Positions 24,938 through 32,217 of a DNA stretch of 64,000 bases are shown here, one piece after another (positions within the stretch are counted from its first letter, which is position 1; every line of letters begins with the position of its first letter). The translations under genes and the position numbers were made by a program. The stretch is taken from assembly GCA_902774245.1 (NCBI GenBank), contig CACYHQ010000002.1, positions 62,001 to 126,000 of the forward strand. The letters are read 5' to 3'. The DNA comes from an uncultured bacterium (GTDB taxonomy: Bacteria; Verrucomicrobiota; Lentisphaeria; Victivallales; UBA1829). A model generated the notes under the pieces. That model made no database searches. It was not told the DNA's origin and saw only the letters and a program-made list of their open reading frames with translations.

Positions 24938-26431
24938 ATGGGCGGTTTTTTCGGCGTTGTCTCTAACGGTGACTGCGTGGACGACCTTTTCTACGGGGTC
25001 GATTACCATTCGCATCTGGGCACGGTCCGCGGCGGCATGGCCGTCACCAATCCCTACGGTTCCATCCTCCGTTCCATCCACGATATTTCCAACGAGATGT
25101 TCCGGTCCAAGTTCGGACCCGAGCTTGGGATGTTTTACGGCGCGAAGTGCGGCATCGGCGTCATCAGCGACATGGACGACCAGCCGCTGCTGATCGCGTC
25201 CCACCTCGGCATGTACAGCATCGTGACCGTCGGCAAGCTCAACAACATCGAGGAGCTGACGCGACAGGCGATCGAGGAGCACCACATCCACTTCGCCGAG
25301 CACAGCAACGGCGAGCACAACCCGACCGAAGTCGTCGCCTCGCTCATCAACACGCAGAAGACCATCGAGGACGGCATCGCCTACGCCATGCACCGCATCA
25401 AAGGCTCCTGCTCCATGCTCGTCATGGCGGACGGAAAAATCTACGCCGCCCGCGACCGTTACGGTCGCACACCCGTCTCCCTCGCGAAGAAGGACGGCGC
25501 GATGGCCGTCTCCATGGAGACCTCCGCCTATCCGAACCTCGACTACGAGTTCGTGCGCGACCTCGGGCCCGCCGAGATCGTGCTGGTCGACGCCGAATCC
25601 GCCACGCAGCTCAAGAAACCCGAGGAGACCATGCAGATCTGCTCGTTCCTGTGGGTCTACTTCGGCTATCCCTCCTCCGACTACGAGGGACGCAACACCG
25701 AGACCGTGCGCTACGAGAACGGCGCGCGCATCGCCGCCCATGACGACGTCGAGGTCGATTCCGTCTGCGGCGTGCCCGATTCCGGCGTCGCGCACGCCAT
25801 CGGCTACTCGAACAAGAAGGGCCGCCCCTACCTGCGCGCCCTCGTCAAATACACGCCCACCTGGCTCCGCAGCTTCATGCCGCAGGTACAGTCCCACCGC
25901 AACCTCATCGCGAAGATGAAACTGCTCCCCGTGCAGGATCAGATCGAGGGAAAACGCCTGCTCTTCTGCGACGACTCCATCGTCCGCGGCACGCAGTTCC
26001 GCGACGTCACGCGGCGTCTGCTCGAACGCGGCGCGAAGGAAGTGCATCTGCGTTCCGCCTCCCCGCCGCTCGCGTTCCCCTGCCTCTTCCTCAATTTCTC
26101 GCGGTCGCGTTCCGTGATGGACCTCGCCGCGCGCCGCATCATCGCCGAGCTCGAAGGCGGCGAGCCCACGCCGGAGATCCTGCGCGAATACATCACCGCC
26201 GGGACGCCGCGTTACGAGCGCATGGTCGAGAAGATCCGCCAGAAACTCGGCCTTACGACCCTGAAGTATCAGACCATCGACCAGCTCGTCGAGGCCATCG
26301 GACTCCCGAAGTGCAAGATCTGCACGTTCTGTTTCGACGGCTGCGACCCGACCGGCTGCGCCAAGTGGATCGGCTGCGCCTGTCCTTCGCACGGCAACGA
26401 CGCCGAACAGAAAGACCCGAAAAAAGCATAA
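24938..26431 (+). CDS. PurF-like protein without the catalytic cysteine
   Basis: 497 residues from an ATG preceded by AAGGAG. The N-terminal class II glutaminase-like domain begins 'MGGFFGVVSNG'; active PurF has Cys as first mature residue (M-C-G-I-x-G), here Gly. 'RGGMAVTN', 'GRTPVSLAKKDGAMAVSMETSA' and 'LGPAEIV' keep the fold. The phosphoribosyltransferase motif 'LLFCDDSIVRGTQ' is intact. The C-terminus has seven cysteines in ~25 residues ('CKICTFCFDGC', 'CAKWIGCAC'; about 459-481). Similar Cys-less PurF paralogues exist in Bacteroidales. It may make phosphoribosylamine from ammonia, or have another role; both are inference. Confidence 0.8.
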   Translation: MGGFFGVVSNGDCVDDLFYGVDYHSHLGTVRGGMAVTNPYGSILRSIHDISNEMFRSKFGPELGMFYGAKCGIGVISDMDDQPLLIASHLGMYSIVTVGKLNNIEELTRQAIEEHHIHFAEHSNGEHNPTEVVASLINTQKTIEDGIAYAMHRIKGSCSMLVMADGKIYAARDRYGRTPVSLAKKDGAMAVSMETSAYPNLDYEFVRDLGPAEIVLVDAESATQLKKPEETMQICSFLWVYFGYPSSDYEGRNTETVRYENGARIAAHDDVEVDSVCGVPDSGVAHAIGYSNKKGRPYLRALVKYTPTWLRSFMPQVQSHRNLIAKMKLLPVQDQIEGKRLLFCDDSIVRGTQFRDVTRRLLERGAKEVHLRSASPPLAFPCLFLNFSRSRSVMDLAARRIIAELEGGEPTPEILREYITAGTPRYERMVEKIRQKLGLTTLKYQTIDQLVEAIGLPKCKICTFCFDGCDPTGCAKWIGCACPSHGNDAEQKDPKKA

Positions 26432-26506
26432 CCCGGAGAACACACTCCGCCTCAGTTTTACAGTCAACACTCGACATCCGCCCAATTTTAGGAAAGGAGC
26501 GCCATT

Positions 26507-28591
26507 ATGAGATCAAAATCCTGGAACCGTTTTCTGGCCGCATTCATACTCGTTTTTGCGCTGCTTCTGGGCGCTTGCCGGAGTACCGAATCCGAAGGGG
26601 CAGCAGAGGCAAAAGATGAGTCTGTCGCGGAACCCGCCGGCCCCTGGCCGACCGCGCGCCTCATCGGCGAGCTCTCCGGGCACGACCCGCTCGAGGGCTT
26701 CAACCGGAGCATGTTCGAGGTGGACACCGTGATCATGGACTACATCGCGCGTCCGCTGGGCTGGATCTGGTCCAGCGTCCTGCCGCGCCCCGTGATCCAG
26801 TGCATCGAAAACGCCTGCCACAACCTCGCGTTCCCCGGCCGCATGATCTCCTCGCTCGGCAGCGCCGAATGGGAATGCGCGGGCGTCGAGACCGGGCGTT
26901 TCCTGCTGAACTCCACCGTCGGCATCGCGGGCCTCTTCGACCCCGCCGAATACTGGTTCCACCTCTACAAGACCGACGCCGACTTCGGCCGCATGTTCGC
27001 CACGTGGGGGATCGGTCCGGGCTGCCGCCTCATCATCCCCGGCAGCCGGCACATCAACATCCGCGACGACATCGGCAGCATCTTCGACTATCTGCTCGAC
27101 ATCCGCACCTACCTGCCCTACTCCAGCTGGGCTTACGTCAACAACGTCGTGGCGCTGCATCCGCAGTTCGTGAACGTGATCAAGGGCTCCGCCGACCCGT
27201 ACCGCACCTACGTGATGATGTCGCTCCTGAACCGCGAACTCCAGCTCGACAAGTGGTACTACGACTATGCGAAGGACGTTTACCACGAACGTCTGCCCGA
27301 GCTCCCGCCCGACCAGGGCACCGCGATGCCGAAGGATCTCCACGGCCGCCGCAAGGTCCTCGAAGGGTATCATTCGCTCGGACCCGTGATCGACACCCTC
27401 CGCGCGATCTACTTCGTCCCGCAGAAGGACCACGACTGGTGGTACGCGCGCCTCTCCATCTTCAACTCCGACTTCGAAGACAAGATCCATACGCGCAAGG
27501 TCGAGGTCGGCATTGACCCCGAACGCTCCCGCCTCAGATACGGGTTCTTCGAGGCTCCGAAGCCGAAGGACGAGAACGAGGTCCGGCCCGAAAAGCTCGC
27601 CATCGTCATCCCCGGCATCGGCAGCATCTACAACAGCCAGACCGCCCTCGCCACCGCCGAGGAGTTCTACAACGCCGGATACAGCGTCGTCCTCGTCGAC
27701 AACGGCTTCAACTGGCGATTCATGACCGCCACCGACGGCAAACTGCCCGGATACACCCCGCACGACGCCGCCAAGATGCGCACCGTGCTGCAGAAGATCC
27801 TCGCCGACCTCCGCGAGGACGGCAAGATCAAGGACCCGCGGATCGTCCTCACCGGCTGGTCCATGGGCGGCATCGAGCTCTGCCACATCGCCGCCATGGA
27901 GGAAAAGGAAAACACCCTCGGCATCAGCCGTTATCTCCCGATCAACCCGCCCGCCGACCTGATCACGGCGCTGAAGACCGCCGACGCCTACGCCGCCGTG
28001 ACCAAGGACTGGACCTTCGACGAGGCCGTGGAAAAGGTCTCCTCCGGAGCCGGGCTCCAGTACGTCCTCACGAAGGACGTGATCCCGCCGCTCGATCCCG
28101 AAAAGCCGGAGACGTTCACGCGTCCGCCGCTCGTCGGCGACGACGTCGCCAAGTTCTTCGTGGCGTTCTCCATCCAGAGCTGCCTCACCGAAGACCTGGA
28201 GAAGACCCAGCGCGAGGGCAAGTATCCCCTCCCGATCTCCGCCCCCTGCACCATGTTCAACCGCGAGGACTTCTACCGCGAGGTCGGCGGCATCGGGTTC
28301 ATGGAGTACATCACGCGCTTCCTCTTCCCCCAGATGGGCAAGGATATCAGCGAACTCGACAAGCTCGCCGCCGAAGCCGGACTCCGCGCCGTCGAATCCA
28401 CGCTCAAAAACAACAAGTCCGTCCGCATGATCCATGCCTGGGACGACATCCTCATCAACGACGCCGATCGCAAGTTCCTCGACGAGACGCTCGGCGACCG
28501 CATCACCTGGTTCTCCAACGGCGGCCACTGCGGCCAGTTCTACACCAAAGCCTTCCGCGAAGAGCTCCTCTCCCGCGCCGAAGAGGAGTAA
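26507..28591 (+). CDS. lipoprotein fusing MlaA (VacJ) to an alpha/beta hydrolase
   Basis: 694 residues with lipobox 'LLGAC' (Cys 24) and ribosome site AAAGGAG. Residues ~58-215 are an MlaA domain ('DPLEGFNRSMFEVD', 'GRFLLNSTVGIAGLFDPA', 'DFGRMFATWGIGPGCRLIIPG'). MlaA extracts phospholipids from the outer leaflet of the outer membrane. Residues ~355-690 form an alpha/beta hydrolase: 'LAIVIPGIGS', nucleophile elbow 'GWSMGG' (Ser ~451), candidate acid in 'IHAWDDIL', His in 'NGGHCG'. MlaA is normally ~250 residues and single-domain. The fusion suggests a lipid-handling hydrolase on the outer membrane; catalysis is inferred. It lies 75 bp after the PurF-like gene. Confidence 0.85.
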   Translation: MRSKSWNRFLAAFILVFALLLGACRSTESEGAAEAKDESVAEPAGPWPTARLIGELSGHDPLEGFNRSMFEVDTVIMDYIARPLGWIWSSVLPRPVIQCIENACHNLAFPGRMISSLGSAEWECAGVETGRFLLNSTVGIAGLFDPAEYWFHLYKTDADFGRMFATWGIGPGCRLIIPGSRHINIRDDIGSIFDYLLDIRTYLPYSSWAYVNNVVALHPQFVNVIKGSADPYRTYVMMSLLNRELQLDKWYYDYAKDVYHERLPELPPDQGTAMPKDLHGRRKVLEGYHSLGPVIDTLRAIYFVPQKDHDWWYARLSIFNSDFEDKIHTRKVEVGIDPERSRLRYGFFEAPKPKDENEVRPEKLAIVIPGIGSIYNSQTALATAEEFYNAGYSVVLVDNGFNWRFMTATDGKLPGYTPHDAAKMRTVLQKILADLREDGKIKDPRIVLTGWSMGGIELCHIAAMEEKENTLGISRYLPINPPADLITALKTADAYAAVTKDWTFDEAVEKVSSGAGLQYVLTKDVIPPLDPEKPETFTRPPLVGDDVAKFFVAFSIQSCLTEDLEKTQREGKYPLPISAPCTMFNREDFYREVGGIGFMEYITRFLFPQMGKDISELDKLAAEAGLRAVESTLKNNKSVRMIHAWDDILINDADRKFLDETLGDRITWFSNGGHCGQFYTKAFREELLSRAEEE

Positions 28592-28668
28592 GCCCACGCA
28601 ATCAGCCCGAAAAGTGGTCTGTGCTTTTTTGTACAAACCACAAAAAAACATAAAAAGAGACTTCCACT

Positions 28669-28941
28669 ATGACACAGTACGGTGCGATCAAAGTCTTTGA
28701 ACACAAACGGATCCGGTCCTCCTGGGACGCGGAAACCGAAACATGGTATTATTCCATCGTCGACGTGGTCGGCATCCTGACCGATCAGCCGGACGCCCGG
28801 CACGCCTCCAATTATTGGAAAGTCCTCAAAAACCGCTTAGCCAGAGAGGGTTGTGAGTTGGTTACAAATTGTAACCAACTGAAAATGCCCGGTGCCGACG
28901 GTAAACTTTACAAGACCGACGTCGCGGGAGGTCCGTCATGA
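28669..28941 (+). pseudogene. truncated Bro-N domain (DinD/antirepressor-like) protein
   Basis: 90 residues that match the N-terminal half of Bro-N family proteins: 'GAIKVFEHKRIRSSWDAET', 'WYYSIVDVVGILTD', 'ASNYWKVLKNRLAREG', 'LVTNCNQLKM', 'ADGKLYKTDVA'. Relatives continue with a 'D-T-E-x-x-x-R-L-I-Q-S-I-P-S' segment. Here the frame instead reads Gly-Gly-Pro-Ser and stops inside the ribosome site/start of the next gene (ATGA overlap). A full-length relative is around 250-290 residues, so this is a 3' truncation. DNA-binding phage-type origin is inferred from the family. Confidence 0.7.
28856..28880. repeat. perfect 12-bp inverted repeat inside the Bro-N fragment
   Basis: AGTTGGTTACAA, one A, then TTGTAACCAACT. 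It encodes the conserved 'LVTNCNQL' residues, so coding constraint may explain part of it. Confidence 0.8.
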
Positions 28942-29567
28942 AAAACGTTTTACTCATCTTGCTGGTAATCCTGCTCGGATTCGTCGGGGGCTACATTTTT
29001 ATCGAGCCGTATCAGCATCACGCGTTCCATGCGCACCTCTACGCCACGAGATGCACGGCGACCCTCGGCGGCCACATCGGCGAGATCCTGCACTGCATGG
29101 CACGGCCCGACGAGGAACCGGAAATCTGGCAGGAAGTAAATGAGACTCCGCCCGAGATCACGCCGGATATGACGGTCGCCGATCTGATCCGGGAGGCCCT
29201 GCGCCGGGAGTTCTTAATCGAAAAAGATCTTTGCTGTCCGTACAGCAAGCGCCCCTATCTGGTGTTCCCCGTGCCCGCTTCGGTCCTGCTTCAGCCCGAG
29301 GATCCGCAGCACCGGATCCCGATCGTCATGGACAGTCCGGATTTCCACATGGAGACCGATTTCAGGGTGAAGCTCTTCATGGCGCGGGATTCGCACACAG
29401 GGAAGAAATACCACCTCACGGCGCGCGTGCTGTACGCGGATGGCGGTGTCGGAACGATCAGCATGGAGGAGGCCGAACAGCTCGTTTCGAAATATTCGCC
29501 CGTGCCAGTCGAGCTGAAGCCAGAAACAACCGACGGAACCGGCGTCCGGTCCGGCAACGGCGAGTAA
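28938..29567 (+). CDS. membrane-anchored protein A of a local three-member family
   Basis: 209 residues with GGAGGT at the start. An N-terminal transmembrane helix (about 4-24) is followed by an extracytoplasmic domain with 'RCTATLGGHIGEI', 'MTVADLIREALRRE', 'CCPYSKRPYLVFPV', 'RIPIVMDSPDFH' and 'VLYADGGVGTISMEEAEQLV'. The same ordered blocks occur in the products at 29718 and 31366. The layout resembles the globular part of H-X9-DG pseudopilin-like proteins (Cys, then CP-x-Y, then VMD, then ADG-x-x-x-x-x-S-x-E-E) but without a prepilin cleavage motif. Function unknown. Confidence 0.7.
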   Translation: MKNVLLILLVILLGFVGGYIFIEPYQHHAFHAHLYATRCTATLGGHIGEILHCMARPDEEPEIWQEVNETPPEITPDMTVADLIREALRREFLIEKDLCCPYSKRPYLVFPVPASVLLQPEDPQHRIPIVMDSPDFHMETDFRVKLFMARDSHTGKKYHLTARVLYADGGVGTISMEEAEQLVSKYSPVPVELKPETTDGTGVRSGNGE

Positions 29568-29627
29568 ATCGCCGCCCGGAATCATACGTCCGAACATCCT
29601 TTTTTTCGCTTTTTTTGTTTTTTCCTA

Positions 29628-29656
29628 TTGGTTTTTCCGGCGTCCTGCGGTATAAT
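29628..29656 (+). promoter_or_regulatory. promoter before protein B and the nuclease gene
   Basis: TTGGTT, 17-bp spacer, TATAAT, 61 bp upstream of the ATG. Confidence 0.6.
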
Positions 29657-29717
29657 AGTAGGGAACCCGCTTTTTATCAGAGGAATCGCGAATCAGCACG
29701 CCGGAGAGGAAATGACG

Positions 29718-30302
29718 ATGCCGGAAGCACCCGAAAAACAAAACGAATGCCCGCGAAACGGCCTGCGCGAATTCAGCATCCGCTTGCTGAAGGTCCTGCT
29801 CTGGTTCATCGGGATCGAGGCGGTGCTCGCCGTGCTTGCGGGCCTCTTCCTGCCGCCTTTAGGACAGCCTTCGGAAAAAGGTTATTATATGGATTGCTCC
29901 TCAAAACTCATTCTGCTCGAGAAGAAAATATACTGGCTTACGAAGGTGGATAAGGAAAGGGAAAAACCGGAAAACTGGTCGGTGTGCGATCTGATCCGGG
30001 ACGACCTGAGCCAGTATGATGGCGAAAACCGGAGAATGGCGGAACTGAACTTGAGTTGCTCGAAAGACCATCAGGCATACCTGATCTTCCCCGTTTCCGC
30101 GCATATCGGTCTTTACGAGGAATCCGTTCAGCCGCCGGTCCCCGTCGCCATGTGCCATCCCGGCGTTCACGAGAAGCCCGGGACGCCCGTTCTCTTTTCC
30201 GACGGAACGATCAAGGCTTTGTCCAAAAAAGAGGCCGAAGCGCTCATGGCGGGACAATCTCTCCAGCCCGTGTTTGAAAAAACTCCAGAGGAGAATATGT
30301 AA
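29718..30302 (+). CDS. membrane-anchored protein B of the local three-member family
   Basis: 194 residues from the ATG best spaced from GAGAGG; another ATG lies two codons earlier. One hydrophobic helix ('LLWFIGIEAVLAVLAGLFL', about 27-45) precedes an extracytoplasmic domain with 'VCDLIRDDLSQ', 'CSKDHQAYLIFPVSAH', 'PVPVAMCHPGVH' and 'VLFSDGTIKALSKKEAEALM'. These align in order with proteins A and C. Its stop is 2 bp before the YhcG-type nuclease start. Function unknown. Confidence 0.65.
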   Translation: MPEAPEKQNECPRNGLREFSIRLLKVLLWFIGIEAVLAVLAGLFLPPLGQPSEKGYYMDCSSKLILLEKKIYWLTKVDKEREKPENWSVCDLIRDDLSQYDGENRRMAELNLSCSKDHQAYLIFPVSAHIGLYEESVQPPVPVAMCHPGVHEKPGTPVLFSDGTIKALSKKEAEALMAGQSLQPVFEKTPEENM

Positions 30303-30304
30303 CG

Positions 30305-31363
30305 ATGGAAAAGAAACAGGAAATACAAAACGCCGTCTCTGTGAACTTGTTGAAGGACCTCCGTCAGATCATCGCCCGCGGACGTGCCGTGGCGTATGCC
30401 TCGGTCAATGCGGCAATGATCGACACCTACTGGAAGATCGGACAGCGCATCGTCGAGGAGGAACAGCACGGGAGCAAACGCGCGGAATACGGGACAGCTT
30501 TGATTCAGCATCTGGCCGAACATCTCTGCCCTGATTTCGGCAACGGATTCAGCGCCCGTAACCTCGCTTATTACAAGAAGTTTTACCAATGTTTTCCTGA
30601 TCCAACGATTTTGAACGCGCGCGTTCAAAATCTTCGTTGGACGCATTATCGGTCCCTGCTTCGAGTAGAGGATCAGGAAGCACGCATGTGGTATATGAAG
30701 GAGGCCGCAAACGAAAACTGGAGTTCTCGTACGCTCGACCGCAACATCAGTTCGCAGTATTACCACCGTCTGCTGGCTTCGCGGGACAAAGCTCCGGTCG
30801 TGGAGGAAATGAAGGCGATCACGGCTCCGATGCAGGCGGACAAACTGGAGTTCATCAAGAATCCGGTGGTCGCCGAATTCCTGGGGCTTGCCCCGAACAC
30901 CGGTTTCACGGAAACGAAACTCGAAGAAAGCATCATCACGCATCTGCAGAAATTCCTGATGGAACTCGGAAAGGGCTATGCGTTCGTCGCCCGCCAGCAG
31001 CACATCGCCACGGATGCCGGGGATTTCTTCATCGACCTCGTTTTCTACAATTACATCCTGAAATGCTTCGTGCTGATCGACCTGAAGACCTCGCGGATCA
31101 CCCATCAGGACGTGGGGCAGATGGACATGTATGTGCGGATGTACGACGAACGGAAACGCTCCGAAGGCGACAATCCGACCATCGGGATCCTGCTTTGTTC
31201 CGAGACCAGCGAGGATATCGCCCGGTATTCGGTCCTGCATGACAGCAAACAGCTTTTCGCGTCCAAGTATCTGACCTATCTGCCGACGAAGGACGAACTC
31301 CGGCGGGAGATCGAAATGCAGAAGGAAATCTTCCGGCTTCAGCAATCCGAGGGGGGCAAGTGA
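30305..31363 (+). CDS. YhcG-type (DUF1016) PD-(D/E)xK nuclease-domain protein
   Basis: 352 residues. The N-terminal DUF1016 helical domain ('ARGRAVAYASVNAAMIDTYWKIGQRIVEEEQ', about 22-52; 'GFSARNLAYYKKFYQCFP'; 'WTHYRSLLRVED') is followed by a PD-(D/E)xK core: 'LGKGYAFVARQQHI', 'GDFFIDLVFYN' and 'CFVLIDLKTSRITHQDVGQMDMY', giving Asp and D-x-K residues near 241-262. Relatives occur in defence or mobile loci and in isolation; the target is unknown. The 24-bp perfect palindrome at 30608-30631 lies in its coding sequence. Lower GC than core genes suggests transfer. Confidence 0.85.
   Translation: MEKKQEIQNAVSVNLLKDLRQIIARGRAVAYASVNAAMIDTYWKIGQRIVEEEQHGSKRAEYGTALIQHLAEHLCPDFGNGFSARNLAYYKKFYQCFPDPTILNARVQNLRWTHYRSLLRVEDQEARMWYMKEAANENWSSRTLDRNISSQYYHRLLASRDKAPVVEEMKAITAPMQADKLEFIKNPVVAEFLGLAPNTGFTETKLEESIITHLQKFLMELGKGYAFVARQQHIATDAGDFFIDLVFYNYILKCFVLIDLKTSRITHQDVGQMDMYVRMYDERKRSEGDNPTIGILLCSETSEDIARYSVLHDSKQLFASKYLTYLPTKDELRREIEMQKEIFRLQQSEGGK
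30601..30641. repeat. coding palindrome encoding ILNARVQN on both strands
   Basis: ATTTTGAACGCG directly followed by its reverse complement CGCGTTCAAAAT, flanked by TCCAACG and CGTTGGA with a 3-nt bulge. This gives a ~19-bp stem. Read in the gene frame or in the matching antisense frame it gives the same peptide. Confidence 0.9.
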
Positions 31364-31365
31364 TC

Positions 31366-31935
31366 ATGGATTGGAAGAAACGGTTCGATATCCGCAAAGA
31401 AGCAGGCTGCGGCTTGATAATAGGCATCCTCCTGATCGCGGTGCTCGTGTCTTTTTTTTTCAGACCAATTTGCTCAAAGAGTGCGGCCCATTCCCGCCGA
31501 TGTATCGCAAATCTGAACGTTATCCCCAAATACATGTATTATACGGCGGAAGAAATGGAACCGGAAGACCTGGCGAAAATGACGGTCGCCGATCTGCTTC
31601 AGGAGTCGATCCGCATGTGGAAAATGAAGAAAGATCTGGTCGTCTGCCCCATTGACGGTCGGCCGTATGATATCTTTCCTCTGTCCGCCGCCGAGTTTGT
31701 CCGGCATTTCGAATCCTGGGATCATCCGGTCCCGGTCGTCATGTGCCGCAACACGCATGTGAAAGAAGTAAGGGGATGGACCGGCTGGTACAAAACATAC
31801 TACGGAACGCCGGTCGTTTATATGGACGGGCTCAGAGAATTGAGCCGGGAAGAGGCGGAGAAACTTGTTTCGGAGTTATCGCCGGAACCGATAGAATTTC
31901 CGGAACAACAGTCAGACGGACAGGACGGCTTATAA
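31366..31935 (+). CDS. membrane-anchored protein C of the local three-member family
   Basis: 189 residues from an ATG spaced ~9 bp from GAGGGGGG; a GTG at 31360 overlapping the nuclease stop is the alternative. A transmembrane helix at about 17-35 is followed by 'RRCIANLNVIPKYMYY', 'MTVADLLQESIRMWKMKKDL' (20), 'CPIDGRPYDIFPL', 'PVPVVMCRNTH' and 'VVYMDGLRELSREEAEKLVSEL'. The 'C-x-x-N-L' start of the domain is the closest to the DUF1559-like pseudopilin pattern of the three. Function unknown. Confidence 0.7.
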   Translation: MDWKKRFDIRKEAGCGLIIGILLIAVLVSFFFRPICSKSAAHSRRCIANLNVIPKYMYYTAEEMEPEDLAKMTVADLLQESIRMWKMKKDLVVCPIDGRPYDIFPLSAAEFVRHFESWDHPVPVVMCRNTHVKEVRGWTGWYKTYYGTPVVYMDGLRELSREEAEKLVSELSPEPIEFPEQQSDGQDGL

Positions 31936-32004
31936 TTCTGTTACCCGTCCGGTTCGACATTCGGACCGTCATTTATAAACGATCTCATATCAAATTATTG
32001 ACAG

Positions 32005-32038
32005 AATGACGGATGGATTTGACGATTATTCCGTCATT
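32005..32038. repeat. inverted repeat AATGACGGA/TCCGTCATT
   Basis: Perfect 9-bp arms with a 16-nt loop in the 280-bp gap between protein C and the serpin. A further CCGTCATTT occurs at 31967. It could be a weak hairpin or a binding site; no other feature explains it. Confidence 0.5.
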
Positions 32039-32093
32039 TCCGCCGGACAATCGAAAACCGGCATTTCAGGTCAGAATAAAAAGGAAGGTTGTT

Positions 32094-32210
32094 ATGTTTT
32101 ATTATCTTTTCTGTTTATTTCTTTGCGACTCCCTGCCGGGACATAAGGAACGCCGGGGAATCCGGTGGGATTCGCCCGGCGCAAACGGAACAGTTTTCTT
32201 AAAAGTATGA
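32094..32210 (+). CDS. candidate 38-aa peptide
   Basis: AAGGAAGG lies ~7 bp before this ATG. The product starts with a short hydrophobic stretch ('MFYYLFCLFLC') and continues with a basic tail. A GC-rich hairpin (32152-32180) lies in its second half, which argues against strong coding. No family recognised. Confidence 0.25.
   Translation: MFYYLFCLFLCDSLPGHKERRGIRWDSPGANGTVFLKV
32152..32180 (+). terminator. GC-rich hairpin between convergent units
   Basis: GCCGGGGAATCC pairs with GGATTCGCCCGGC (one bulge). A short T-run appears only ~12 nt later on the plus strand, so it may end the accessory-gene transcript or the serpin transcript. Direction uncertain. Confidence 0.4.
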
Positions 32211-32217
32211 TCCGGTC

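Noticed and set aside
24938..24960. Mis-called start hiding a PurF catalytic Cys
   Set aside because: The AAGGAG site and alignment of 'GGFFG' to the C-G-I-x-G start place Gly at the nucleophile position. The open frame upstream does not supply a Cys in the right context.
28613..28640. Terminator after the MlaA-hydrolase gene
   Set aside because: GTGGT/ACCAC can pair but is followed by A residues rather than T on the plus strand, so it is not a convincing intrinsic terminator.
26513..28651. 712-codon minus-strand reading frame
   Set aside because: Antisense shadow of the MlaA-hydrolase gene, which has a lipobox and catalytic motifs.
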